In this document: piece by piece, positions 42,019 to 53,395 of the stretch
How the letters are laid out: every line of letters starts with the position of its first letter
Numbering within the stretch: the first letter of the stretch is position 1
DNA from: Adiantum capillus-veneris
Taxonomy: Eukaryota; Streptophyta; Polypodiopsida; Polypodiales; Pteridaceae
Length of the DNA stretch: 64,000 bases
NCBI GenBank assembly: GCA_014529385.2
Contig: CM043962.1
Coordinates: forward strand, 40,035,098 to 40,099,097
Direction of reading: 5' to 3'
Position numbers and translations under genes: made by a program
The notes under the pieces: model-generated
The model's input: only the letters and a program-made list of their open reading frames with translations
What the model was told of the DNA's origin: nothing
Databases searched by the model: none

Positions 42019-42460
42019 GCTAGGTATCAAGATAAAGAGGATTTTTACCATGAGTGATGATGTGGGATTGAAATTCTATAGCTCTTCTCGTTTACATGCT
42101 TGCTATGGTGCTCTTGTTCATGTTTCTTTATTATTTTTTTGAAGAATATATATGGTGGAGAATGGCTCTTGATAGGCTGCTATCTTAGCACTCTTACCAT
42201 TCAAGAATATTGGAGTGATCAAGAGTTCAAGAGGGTCCAAAAGAAGGATTATGGCTACTTCCTTAAAGATGGACGTTTGTGGAAGCAACAAAAGTGTCCA
42301 AGAGGAGCAATGCACAAAATGGTTAAACATTGGTTTGGACATTATGTTGCGATGCATGTTTATGATAATGGGACATACAAATTATGTGAGCTTGATGGCA
42401 CCAAGCTTAGAATCCCTACTACACAGAATAGAATCAAGTTTTTTTAAAAGAAAGATGGGC
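42019..42460 (+). pseudogene. Older gypsy element: RNase H to integrase (3' portion, internally deleted)
   Basis: Continuation of 21830-23757 after the nested insertion. It runs from the RNase H end (YQDKEDFYHE in one frame) to WSDQEFKRVQKKDYGYFLKDGRLWK, which is the pre-integrase segment also seen at 59796. It then jumps straight to MVKHWFGHYVAMHVYDNGTYKLCELDG, the C-terminal end seen near 60840 in the other copy. The integrase core is missing by internal deletion. Confidence 0.78.
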
Positions 42461-42565
42461 AATTTATCTTGACAATCAAAGATCAATTGCAAGATGGACA
42501 ATTGATCTTGACAATCAAAGATCAATTGCAAGATGGAAAATTGATCTTTGACAATCAAAGATCAG
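42461..42565 (+). repeat. Tandem repeat, about 2.5 units of 45 bp
   Basis: Repeats of TTGACAATCAAAGATCAATTGCAAGATGGA at the very end of the older gypsy fragment. Short, nearly identical units suggest recent slippage. Confidence 0.85.
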
Positions 42566-45137
42566 AGCACTTACCACATAATGATGATATGTATGCATCA
42601 AAGGATGCTTTGCAGGGTTCAATGATAGTCTAGATTCTTTGCATTTCTCAAAGCATAATCTCAAATGCTTTAGGTGACCGTCCTTCTTCAGGTACACTAA
42701 AGTCATCCAAGAATACCTTCATGAAGGTTGTCAGGTAAGGGCCAAACATTTCTATAATCCATTTTTAAAAATTAAATTGTGCTTTCTTCAATCCAAATTT
42801 CATAATTTTGAAACAATACACTCCCATTCATTAAATAAATGTAGTTTTGTCTCTGTCCTTTAAGACCGTATTGATTTGGATGTACCCACTAAAACCATCA
42901 AGAAAACAATATACTTCTCACCAGCTACTATATCTAACATTGTATCAGAATAGGGTAGAGGCAATGGGTCAGTGATGGTTGCAACATTTAGTTTCCTATC
43001 TTCTACACACACACACTCTCATTTTCCCATTCTTCTTTAGGACTACCATAATTGGTGATATCCACTTAACTTTCTCCATTGGGTAAATGAAGCCAACTTT
43101 TAAAATTTTGTCAAGCTCTTCTTTCACCTGTTTGGCATAATTAGGATTTTTCATGTATCTCTGCTGCTTCACTTGTACTACATCCATTTCCAAGTTAATT
43201 GTATGTTAGCATACACTAGATGTGCTCCCTTCATATCCGTGTATGACCAAGCAAACACATCCTTGAATTCTATAAAAAATGCTTTCAGTACCCTTTTAAA
43301 TTCAGTATCCAATTCAACAAACACTTTCACCATTTTGGGATTAACTTATCCCCTTAATTCATGTCTTCCAATTCATCTTCTTTGACTCTGGAGATTTCAG
43401 ACACTGTTGTTCAAACTTTTCTTTTGTATGGATAATTGCTTTAGAAGCTTTCTTCTCTTCTTCCAATCTTTGCTCTTTGTCTATCATTTTTTATTTCTTC
43501 CTGTCTTCTTTCGGGTTTAATTCAGTTAATTGTTTTTTATCTCTATTATATCTGCAATTTTTTTCACATCTACTTTAAACATTGGGACTACTTTTTGATT
43601 TCTTTTAAGGATATCCTCCTCTTCATGCTCTCCAATGGCTTGTTCCATGTTAATGCCTTCTACATACAAAGGTCTAAACCTAGGTGGGATGCTCTTCTTT
43701 GGCACCATTTGCATCCTCTTTCATGCTCTCCAATGGCTTGTTCCATGTTAATGCCTTCTACATACAAAGGTCTAAACCTAGGTGGGATGCTCTTCTTTGG
43801 CACCATTTGCATCCTCTTTCATTAGCTTGTCCCATGTTGATCCCTTCTGCATACTAAGGTTTGAACCCAGGTGGGATTCTCTTTTTTGGTACCATTTGCA
43901 TCCTTACCTTATTTTTTACTTGTTTGATCACAATTGTATTTGCACCCCATGATTGTGTTACCTTAGATCCTCTTAGCCATGGCCTGCCCAAGATAATTGG
44001 GTAAGAACATGTTGACTCCTCCAACTTGACAACAAAGCTTAACCATGCGCTGCACTTGTTTGATTTGTTATGATTCCCAAAGGTTGATCCCTCCTTCAGT
44101 CTACCATTTTGACCTAAAACGTTGCTAGTTCCCAGTTCATTAGGTCTAGTTTCCCATAAAATGATTCAAGAAGAATGTTGACTCATGAACCACCATCTAC
44201 CAATACACTTGAAAGGTACACCTTGCTAATGGAGATATTGATCACATGAACACTGTAGTCCACATCAACTGGGCTAAATATCCACGATCAGTTTGAGCTA
44301 AATCAATTTGACTCCCTTTTCCTTTCTATTTTTCATCCTCATCTTTAATTTGGCCAGTCAGTCTCCTGAAGAATTGTTGTCTAAAACCACGGACTAGCTT
44401 CAGTAGTTGAACCACCTTTACTGAAATAGGTGCTTCCAATAAAGCATCAAAGAACATGGGCTTGCAGTTTTTGAAGTACTTTGATTTACCTAAACTTTTT
44501 TCAGTATCCCCATTCTGATTCTATCCCGAGCTTCCCAATCAATAGGCCCTTCTAAAATATTTCCTTGATCTATCTGCTTTTCTTTCAATTTTCGTATTGA
44601 CCTAGTGATTGCTAGGCTCTCCACCTCTAGAGGTTTCTCCAAAACTTCATTAATCTTGATACACTCGCCACAATCACACTAAAAATAATGCAGTGTGTCC
44701 TCACCTACTTATGTCAAATATGTTTGTCCAGTATCAAAATATTGATTCAAATGGTCCTCCTTGGACTGGTTTTTCTTATCATTAACATCAAAGGGATATT
44801 CTCCAGCAGGACTACAATCAACTAAGTAGGTGTCTTTCTCCTTCTCTCATTGGGGAATTAGTTCTCGCATTTTTGGGTGTGAAATTAACAATTGGGATTC
44901 CTCTTTCATTCCTATGCTTGCACCGTAGTTCACATGTAGGTCCCTGCCTGTGTCCCAAAGTTCCACAATAGATGCATCACTAAAATCGGTTATTTTTTTG
45001 TGTATATCTCTATATATTCTTCCAGTTTCCTTGTTGAAATGTCACAGGTGGATGTGTGTTTTGGAACGTGGCCTTGAAGGGTTTTGGTGCCACCACATTT
45101 GCTCCTGAGTCCATCTCGGTCAGAATATGTGGTGGTC
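42515..45137 (-). pseudogene. Minus-strand gypsy element: protease and reverse transcriptase part
   Basis: A decayed pol on the minus strand. ILKVGFIYPMEKVKWISPIMVVLKKNGKMRVCV (43193-42996) is the RT start, PYSDTMLDIVAGEKY follows in another frame, and DDFSVYLKKDGHLKHLRLCFEKCKE (about 42700-42630) is the region after the catalytic box. The protease and spacer lie at 45137-43900. Stops and shifts are many. Its gag lies at 48900-47620 beyond an inserted LTR element. Confidence 0.75.
43624..43905 (-). repeat. 98-bp tandem repeat, three units, in gypsy coding sequence
   Basis: Units at 43624-43721, 43722-43819 and 43820-43905. The first two are almost identical and the third has diverged. On the minus strand the unit encodes PPRFRPLYVEGINMEQAIGEH; 98 is not a multiple of three, so each added unit shifts the frame. 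Confidence 0.9.
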
Positions 45138-45282
45138 TGATGGGTTAGTTGATGCAGAAGCATACTCCCTAATCATCAATGATTAGCATTTGGCTATGGA
45201 GGGTGAAGACTTAGCTTAATCATGGTGTTAGGTTTAGGGTTATAGAGACAGTGATTAGGGTTCCATTATGCCAAAAGCAAGA

Positions 45283-45288
<6 letters not shown>

Positions 45289-45346
<58 letters not shown>
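45289..45346 (+). repeat. (GA)n microsatellite
   Basis: About 29 GA units in the left LTR of the short element. The right LTR has a shorter run at 47405-47421, at the same position. Confidence 0.97.
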
Positions 45347-45349
<3 letters not shown>

Positions 45350-46814
45350 GACATATGAGGTACTCATCCTAGGCTCACAAGGTAGACCTATGGTAATACA
45401 AAATTATATTCATGTCATAAAAGTTTTAATTCTTAAATGAAGTAGGGTCATTGTTGTTGCTCCCGTACCATCTTTGTCTTGGCGTCATGATGTTGCTGTC
45501 ATCATCTTCATCATCATGTGGTCATATTGTTCTTCTTCATTGGTCTGGTTTGTTGAGGATGTAGCCTTCATGGATAACGGGTGAAAAATACACATACATA
45601 CCAAATCTGGTGCTTGTGTGTGTGCTTTTCATGATGGGTAGTCTTACCATATACATATCATATATGCAGTGTCTAAACCAGCATGCATGTGTGTAAAGTG
45701 CCTTCATGCACATATAGTACGTACATTTTAAAAACTGAGTCTCTTGCATAAGAGGATTTTGTGAAGTCACTCTTCACCTTTTGTGAAGCATTTCTTCACA
45801 AAATTTCAAAAATGCTTGCTGCAAAGACTTGGATTGTTGAGTGAATTTGGTGCTTTCTTGAGATCATAAGGCAAATCTCGAAGCTTATGAATGTGGAATC
45901 TCTCTCTAAGATGTAGCTGAGAAGATGGGCTTAAGTGGGCCATGGGAGTGGGTGCTTGGTGTGTAAAGTTTGAGAGTTGGTGGGGACCACCACTAAAACC
46001 AAAAAAAGCCTTGCTTCATTGAGATATGTAATGGCACGACAAGGAGGCAGATGATGAGGTGTGTACGAGCTATAGCCTATAGTTGTTGTAGAGTTTCGAT
46101 ACAAGCTTGGAGGGCTTTGCAAAATTTTGGTTGAGCAGTGTCAAGAGATGATGACGATGACAGATAAGCGGGTAGTGAAATGTCAAGTTGCAAGGGCCAA
46201 GGCTGGAGGTGTCCAACAAGAGATGGGCAAAAGCAAGGAATGGAGCCGAGAGTAAGGTGAGGCTTGCTAGCAACTTGTAAGAGCGGTGAGGTGGCAGATG
46301 AGGTAGCCCTTGTCACAAGCAGGTCTAACAAACTTGCAAAAAGCTGTGGGTCAGCACATTGGATGAGTGGCAACTGTAGCCAGTAGTTGACTTACAGGTG
46401 TTACTAGGGTGAATGATAATATTCAAAGATGCTTGACTATCATGGGGTAATGGTCGCTTGTCTCTCAGCCCAAGGAAGGCTCCAAATGGTGTAAGCGAGC
46501 CTTGGGCTTGGCGAGTTGAAGCTTCACAAGATGGCAAGACCTATGCAAGCTATGGTGAGTCAGCTTGTGCAGGGTTGAGTGCACTTTGATGAAGGGTAGG
46601 TACGGGGCCAACCAGCTAGTGGTATATGCAAAAGCAACCAGTGTGCAAGGCCATCATTGGCGAAAATAATGGCTAGCAGTCCTTGTGCCTTTTTTCAAAA
46701 AAAAGTAAAAGGAAAGCCTATCAATAGGGGGCCCTTTCCACATTTGTTAAAGTCTTGGGACCTTTTCTTCACCAAAAAATGCTTTGAGCTTTCAATGCTC
46801 TCAAGTGCGCGCGT

Positions 46815-46848
<34 letters not shown>
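46815..46848 (+). repeat. (CA)n microsatellite
   Basis: About 16 CA units inside the short LTR element. Another of about 11 units is at 49657-49678 in the Copia LTR. Confidence 0.95.
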
Positions 46849-46849
<1 letters not shown>

Positions 46850-47619
46850 TCATGATCTGTTGTAAGAAGAATGATAAAACCAAGTTTAAGCGCTTAAGTT
46901 TAATCGATTAATTAACAAAGATTAGCTAAAAATTCATGTGGTTGGGCTTGATTGAAATCTCTTGACACTAGCTTTGCACATACATAATCCGCAAAAGTAA
47001 ATGCACAATATGATGCAAGAAATGCTAATGCAAAAATGGGTTGACAATAATCACAATATAATGAAGAAAATTACATACACAACCAATGCAAGAGACCAAG
47101 ACTAAATGCAAGTTCCTCCTCACCTAATCATCAAAGGGTAGTGGAGCGTGCTCATGCCCAAGTGGTGATTAGGGATGAGGATTATTAAGCTTATGCAAAT
47201 AGAGATTAGTTGAACGATAGGCCTAGGTATGAAACTTTAGGCTTTGATACCACTTGATGGGTTAGTTGATGCGGACGCGTACTCCCTAATCACCAATGAT
47301 TAGCATTAGACTATGGAGGGTGAAGCCTTAGCTTAACCATGGTGTTAGGGTTAGGGTTAGAGAGAGAGGGTGATTAGGGTTACGTTATGCCAAAGCAAGA
47401 GCATAGAGAGAGAGAGAGAGAGTATAGACACAATGATAGTGCTCAAAGTGCAAAGATTAATTAGAAGATAGCCTCTAATATAGTCTTGGTAGTTTACATC
47501 CATTGGCTAGGGAGGTTGCATCCTTTTCCTATTAGACCAAGTCATCATTTCATCCATCCTACTAGACTAGGGATCTTTTGCATGTGGTGTCACTAGCACG
47601 GGCTTACCCTAACATGGCC

Positions 47620-48900
47620 TCCTTCCCTTTAAATTAGGGTTTTAATAGCAATTATCATAATCATGCCCAATTCTTTGGCATACCTGACAAAATGGTGGTA
47701 TGGTGAAATTTGAAAATGGTGCAGGTTGAATCTCCTTCAACTTCTCTAGAACCAATTTATTGATGTCGAAAGAATCTTCAAAATCTAATTTCATGCTCTC
47801 TTTATTTCCCTTGCTTCATCTTCTTTGTCTTAGTTTTATTCTTTGCTCTCCACATGTCCCCCTCATCTTCATCAGTATGTGATTCCTCATTTGATTCAAT
47901 ATTTGAATCTTCTTCTTTATTATCATTAAAATTTTCATCTTCACAATCTGAATCCTCTTTGGATTTCTTCTTCTTGCTTTTGTTTTGGTCACTTGTGCCA
48001 TATCTTCTTTCACCTCTACTGCTGCATCTACCAAGTTGCCAAAATTTTGAGGTTGGGTGGGAGGTGCATGTCCTACAACATCACTTTTTAGTTGCTTCCT
48101 CAGTCCTTTACAAATGTAATCACCCAGTTGCTCCCAAGATGGCCTTTGATTTTCTCATAGCTTATTCATCAGGTTCCTGAATTCTTGGGCATAATCTTCT
48201 ACCAACAATTTCTTTTGTTTAATCTTCTAATCTTCTTCAATACATGTTGAGGTGTATGTTTTGCCCTTAATCTTGCCAAAAACTTGATTTTCAAGTTATC
48301 ATAATCTAGAAAAGTTGATAATGCCATATTGCATAAACCATGCCATGGATTTTTCTTACAATGCTGCTACAAGTTTCTCCTCATTGATAACATCATTGTA
48401 CAATGCATCACACCTACTTGTAGACCACCTGGTTTCAAATTGCCCCACATGATTGTTGCATCCTAGGACTCCTTCCCATTGAATTTGATTGCCGTACTTT
48501 AGGGTTTGGTGGTGGTAATTGAGCCATTGGTGGTGGTTGAGGGGGTAATGGGCCTTCTAATATGTTAAATGTCAATGATGGTAATGGAAAAGGAAGTGTT
48601 GTGAACTGCAATTGTCTTCTTGTCCTAAAAATTTGGTGGACTTCATAGACCCCAACCATTGGTGGATCACCCTTTAAAGAACTTGTGGTGTTCCTCCCTA
48701 CTCTTGTGGCTTAGGTGATGAACTCTCCCCTCTCTCTTGTTTTGGGTTTCACCTTGTGTGGCTGGATTCTTTTGACTCTATCCCCTCAACTATTAGTGGC
48801 ATGCCTATGACAACTGCTACTTTAGGAATTTTATCCCCTAAATCCCAAATCCCAACTTGATCTTTGCAGTTGTGCTTCAAGCCAAGAATCCCACCTTCTT
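47620..48900 (-). pseudogene. Minus-strand gypsy element: gag
   Basis: The reading order on the minus strand is a Pro-rich N-terminal part (48659-48435), then the gag core (WHGLCNMALSTFLDYDNLKIKFLARL at about 48360-48270), then a Lys/Asp/Glu-rich spacer. The CCHC knuckle CQVCQRIGHDYDNC is at about 47690-47650. Frames are broken by stops. It continues at 45137 on the far side of the short LTR element. Confidence 0.75.
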
Positions 48901-49273
48901 TTATAAAACCGAGTGCCATAAGTGGTTATTGGTGTTTTCTCTCCTGAATCACTTATGCACTTCTTCTTCTTTTTGTGGAACCTTAAAAATTGGATGATCT
49001 ATATTGTACAATAAAAGGAAAGGCACTTTGGAGCATTGCACACCCCAAAAGGCACATGAATGACCTTTTATTGATGTATCTTCAAAGCAATATTCTATCT
49101 CAAGTCATCTGGGAGAAAATCAAAGTATGTATCCAAGAAAACCTTATCCTACTCTTTTCTTTCCTCTTCTTTAGTTACCCAATTCACAAATGTCCTCAAG
49201 AAGTCACCCAATTTAGACTCCATCAGTCCCAATTATTTCCATTACCCAATTGACCTTACACAAGATCATCAGG

Positions 49274-49738
49274 TGTTATGGTGGTCCATAACATAAGAAT
49301 AAAAATTTGAAAAAAACAACCATTGTTTCCATTAAATCCACAAAATCCTCTACCAAACAGTTTTTAGTAAACAAATAGGAAACATGAATCTTTTAGGTGA
49401 CTGCTGTAAAGTGTGAGCTTTGTCCTAAAGTGTGAGTCAAGGAGAGGAGAGTGGATTTATCCCACATACTGTGGAGCAAGGATGTAGAGCTATATAAAGC
49501 TCATTTTCATGAATTTGAATAACTCAACTCTATTTTGCACTACATGCTTGTCTATGGTGAGCTTGTTCTAAGCTAAGTCAATACTCAAGATTGTGTTTAT
49601 GAGTCCAAGCTAATTCTATCTTGGAACCTAATTCACTTGAGTGATAACCTTGCTTACACACACACACACACACACACACTCACACATTGACGCTACATTT
49701 CTCTTTCATCCACCATAGCTAGCATGAACCCATTCCCA
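49274..49738 (+). repeat. 5' LTR of a Copia element (start tentative)
   Basis: The end ATTCCCA at 49738 lies 5 bases before a perfect tRNA-Met PBS. A TATA box (CTATATAAAGC) is at about 49491-49500 and a (CA)n tract at 49657-49678. The start TGTTATGG at 49274 is only a candidate, since no second LTR was found. Confidence 0.6.
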
Positions 49739-49743
49739 ACAAT

Positions 49744-49755
49744 TGGTATCAGAGC
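49744..49755 (+). promoter_or_regulatory. Primer-binding site (initiator tRNA-Met type)
   Basis: TGGTATCAGAGC is the classic plant Copia PBS, complementary to the 3' end of initiator tRNA-Met. It lies just after the LTR end. Confidence 0.92.
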
Positions 49756-51114
49756 TATGGTGTGCTAGCTAGGATTGTTGTTATACGTTTGTGTGTTAAT
49801 ACAATTAGCATTACTTTATCATCATTAGATAGATCCATTAGATTTTCTCTTCTATTGCATACCGCACGCCTGATTAGTGTTCCATTGGCTAGCATGAGCA
49901 TGTTCTTGAGCTAAAGACTCTTGGGCCACTACTCACTAGCTAATTGGAAGATTAATTAGCATAAGATTTCATTAATTTGCCATTAGAAACTTGCATTTTG
50001 CATTCAAAATCTACTCCTCATTTTAGCAAAATTGGCATTCACCATTGGTATGTGTGCGTAGCCCCATTCAAGTGCTTTCCACTAAGCCGATCCATGCTCA
50101 AATCGCCCTTCATTTGCACATTCTAGATGATTGATTTCTTTCTTGCACACTCCCACTCCCTGGATTTTCTACATAACAATTTTCAGAGGTCTTGTTTAGT
50201 GTGTGTAGTGAATTTAATGCCAAAGAGGAAATTCCTCCCTTTTTTGTCTTAAGGAGGAAAATCTGCCAACAAATCGTGTGAACCTCCTATTTTTAGGAGT
50301 TGACCATTAGGGGCCATACCATAAAAGGCATGGGCCCCCATTTGGCGGACCTCAAGCAGGCGGTAAATCGAATTGTAGCAGATTTTGGGTCCGTGATCGG
50401 ACAAGGGTGGTCGATTGTCCATCCGGCGGCCCTGGTTGCTGCACGCATCCGGTCTTGCATGTGCCTGTCCGAAAAAGGTGCCCGACTGCCCGCACCTACC
50501 CCGACTGGCTGCCCTGTTGCCAGTGCATGCCCAACTCTACCCCCACTTGCCCGGACTGCCCGAAGCTGACCCCGCCTGCCCGAATTGCCCGAGGCCCACT
50601 TTAGCCCCTCCTTCCCACGGCCCTTGACCCACACCATTGATCCCCTTAGCCCGAAGGCCTCTAACAGCGGCACAATCCCGCGAGACGTTCAGGCAGCCAG
50701 CCCCACGGGGCAAAGCTCCCAAGCTTAAGGGTGTTTTCCCACCTGCAGCAAACACGAAGTAGCACGGGATCTTCAACTCAAGGGTAGATTCCCACATCCA
50801 AAAGGCAAAGGAAAGCTTCGTCAAACATCCAAAGCTTCAAAGCCTTAAAGTAAAGAGCATCAAAAGCTTATCAAAGGAACAAGCTTCTCAAGACAAAAAC
50901 TTCCTCGAGCAATCAAGCGATATTTTTGAAGAGTGGATTCACACACGTGAAGAGGAGCTTCACAAAATTCAAAGGAATTTTCTCTTATTCTCTCCCTCAT
51001 TAAAAGTTTTTGAAATCTTGCAACCCAGCACAAAATTTTGCAAATAAATTTTCTATCATAAAGAGGTAGACACTGGCTAGGAGAGTCTCCTAAGCGACCC
51101 CTCTATTAGCACAA
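49756..51114 (+). other. Copia leader with a GC-rich TGCCCG-repeat island
   Basis: A long leader (about 1.36 kb) without a supported gene. From about 50430 to 50720 the DNA is markedly GC-rich, unlike the rest of the window, with many degenerate TGCCCG/CCCGACT words. ORFs on both strands across it are compositional. The 3' part is AT-rich and ends with GGCTAGGAGAGTCTCCTAAGC before the gag start. Confidence 0.6.
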
Positions 51115-52012
51115 ATGGGGGACAAGGGAATAGAAAAATTCAATCGGGAAGGGTTTCACACCTGGCAAACAAAGTTAAAAGGTTACCTTATGAAAAAATG
51201 TTTGTGGTCTGTCATCAGCACTGCCTTAGAGCAACAAGCCGAACCCGTGCACACTAGGGCATCTACACTCATAGCAAGTGCACAGAATTTGGCCAAAGAC
51301 GAACAAGCGTTAGGAATCATCATCCCCTCCTTGCATGACAATTATGTGCATTTCATAAACGAATGTATGCATGCACATGATGCCTGCCATTGGAGCCAAG
51401 GCCAAAAGAAGTAAAGTTAGTCTCAAAAGACAACTTTACAAGATCACCATGATTGAAGGGGAGGACATTGCTAGCCTAGTAAATAGGCTTAAGAGAATTG
51501 TCACCCAGCTCACTTACATCTAGGTCGAAGTACTAGAAAACAACAAAGTAACCATACTATTGAGTGCACTTCCACCTTCTTATAACCACTTAGTCACAAT
51601 TCTTGAAGAAAAAGAACCAGCTCCACCTTTTCAAGATGTCATCAACTCAGTCCAAGCAGAAGAAAGAAAGCAAAGAGGTTCGCTAACCTCATCAGGAGGA
51701 GTTTTTATCGCAACATCCTCAAGGGGAAGGTATTCGCCATCGACATCGACAAACGGAAGAAAGTGTTATGAATGTGGAAGAATGGGACACGTAGCGAAAG
51801 ACTGCTACACCAACAAACCTTGCAACAAATGTGGTAAGAAGGGACACCCTCCTTCTTGGTGCTACTCAAATGGAGGCAGTAGCAGTGGAGAAAGCAGTAG
51901 CAGTAGCAGAAGTCACGAAGGGAAGAGACCTATCAAAGAATCATCTCACATGGTAGAAGACAAAGAAGATGAAGACGAGAGCAACATTGTCTTTTATGAA
52001 GGCCCATTTTGA
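51115..52012 (+). pseudogene. Copia gag with two zinc knuckles
   Basis: Open from 51115 (GDKGIEKFNREGFHTWQTKLKGYL, the usual Copia gag start) to a frame break near 51414. It then reads through MIEGEDIASLVNRLKRIVTQL, a TAG at about 51521-51523, and the open part 51560-52012. The latter has SALPPSYNHLVTIL and two CCHC knuckles (CYECGRMGHVAKDC and CNKCGKKGHPPSWC), then an Asp/Glu-rich end. No protease, integrase or RT follows, so this is a gag-only or truncated element. Confidence 0.85.
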
Positions 52013-52440
52013 AGATACAGCCTCTCTACCTCATGTCAAGTTTGACAGAATGACCATTACATAAGGGTTTGTAATTCTCTGTTTTCTTAGTCACTTGAAG
52101 AGACCGCCGTTGCAAGGGGGAGCTCTTTCTTATAGGAGTTGATTTGCTTTTGTCAATTTTGTAATAGAATTCCATGCCTTGCAAGTCTCTAGAGTGGCTA
52201 GAGTATGGGGTTCTTGACTATCATTAGATATATGTCCTGCAAACACTCTATCCCTTCTTTCCTAATATAGTATTTGCAAAAATGTTGTATTAACACGAAG
52301 AAGAACGTGAAAAGAAAGAATAACAATAAAAAGCATGCACAAAAAGAAAAGGTAGACATCATGTGAAAATAACCACACTAAGAAAGGAAAATTTTTCTTT
52401 GCAAAAACTACATTGTAGTTTTACAAACGTTCACTCCACC
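52013..52440. other. Sequence after the Copia gag
   Basis: No gene. A GCAAGGGGGAGCTC run near 52113 could be a polypurine tract. The sequence after it does not match the 5' LTR candidate, so I cannot confirm a 3' LTR. Confidence 0.4.
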
Positions 52441-53395
52441 ATCTTCAGAAAGGGAAGGGTAAAAAACCTCTTTAAGAAGGGCTCCAAATTTTTGTAAATT
52501 CCTATTGATGGTTCCTCTGGGTGTGTTTCTATTTCTGTATCTACCCCTTCTACTGACAGGTTGGAATCCATGAGAGTTGTCCTTCTTTCTAAAGTTTACT
52601 CGCCAGGTCTTGATAAGATGACCTTGTTTAAACAATGAAAACAAGCATTGGGTAAATTTTTGTAAACAACCTTTTGTGCATCGTTTTAACAATGAAAACA
52701 AGCATTGGGTAATTTTTTGCAAATGCCATTGCTATTTTTGTTGGGTACAAAGGGTAGATTGTGAATTTTTGACAAAACTACATATTTGTGGCAGACCCTG
52801 GGTTCACTCTACTACTGAGGATGGCAAGGGAAGGGAACTCGTCAATGTGGTGCATCAATCTTCAATCACAGGTGAAAAGCGATCCAAAACACTAAAATTG
52901 TAGCAGCCTTGTACCTAGATGCAACTTCAAGTGTTTTGGATTGCTTTTCACCTGTGATTGAAGCGTGCTGCACCACATTGACGAGTCCCCTTCCCTTGCC
53001 ATCCTCAGTAGTAGAGCATACCCGATGTTTTCCACAAATACGTAGTTTTGTAAAAAATTTACAATCTACCCTTTGGACCCAACAAAAATAGCAATGGCAT
53101 TTACAAAAATTTACCCAATGCTTGTTTTCATTGTTAAAACAATGCACAAAAGGTTGTTTACAAAAATTTATCCAATGCTTGTTCTCATTGATTAACCAAG
53201 GTCATCTTATCAAGACCTGGTCAGTAAACTCCAAAAAGAATCTGATAAAGCCAAAGACGACAAGGACAACTCTCATGGCTTCCAGCCTATCAATAGAAGG
53301 GTAAGCTACAGGAACAAAAACACACCCAAAGGAACCATCAATAGGAATTTAAACAAATTTGGAGCCCTTCTTGAAGAGGTTTTTACCTTTTTGAA
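52441..53395. repeat. Long foldback (inverted repeat), arms of about 460 bp
   Basis: 52441-52895 and 52925-53395 are inverted copies of each other with about 90% similarity by eye, meeting near 52908. Example pairs are AATCACAGGTGAAAAGC and GCTTTTCACCTGTGATT around the centre. One arm carries a short internal duplication of ACAATGAAAACAAGCATTGGGTAA. The outer part of each arm encodes the same segment of LINE ORF1, at 53281 (plus) and 52540 (minus), so an inverted duplication of the LINE 5' part is likely. Confidence 0.88.

Larger units (their letters stand above)
23758..42023 (+). mobile_element. Athila-like Ty3/gypsy element, complete but decayed, with nested LINE
   Basis: A full-structure element: 5-bp direct repeats GCTAG at 23758-23762 and 42019-42023, 5' LTR (23763-29084, split by a LINE), tRNA-Asp type PBS, leader, gag, protease, RT, RNase H, integrase, a long 3' accessory region, polypurine tract and 3' LTR. 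Without the LINE it is about 13.6 kb. It belongs to the same family as element 1 at the left of the window. It has inserted into the RNase H region of an older gypsy element. Order PR-RT-RH-INT is gypsy order. Confidence 0.93.
45138..47614 (-). mobile_element. Short non-autonomous LTR element (2.5 kb) inserted in the minus-strand gypsy
   Basis: Both ends are canonical on the minus strand (TGTTA at 47614, CCCATCA at 45138). Flanks TGGTC and TGGCC give a 4-of-5 target duplication. A direct repeat of about 165 bp plus (GA)n begins TGATGGGTTAGTTGATGC at 45138 and again at 47255. Next to the second, on the minus strand, is TGGTATCAAAGC (47252-47241), a tRNA-Met type PBS. The right LTR would be 47255-47614; the left copy matches only in its first part, so it has been altered. 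The interior has no supported pol ORF. The host gypsy gag zinc knuckle lies just outside at about 47690-47650. Confidence 0.65.

Noticed and set aside
50293-50824. Several overlapping ORFs of 65-126 codons on both strands
   Set aside because: Open frames arise from GC-rich composition with few stops; no motif, and all frames are equally open.
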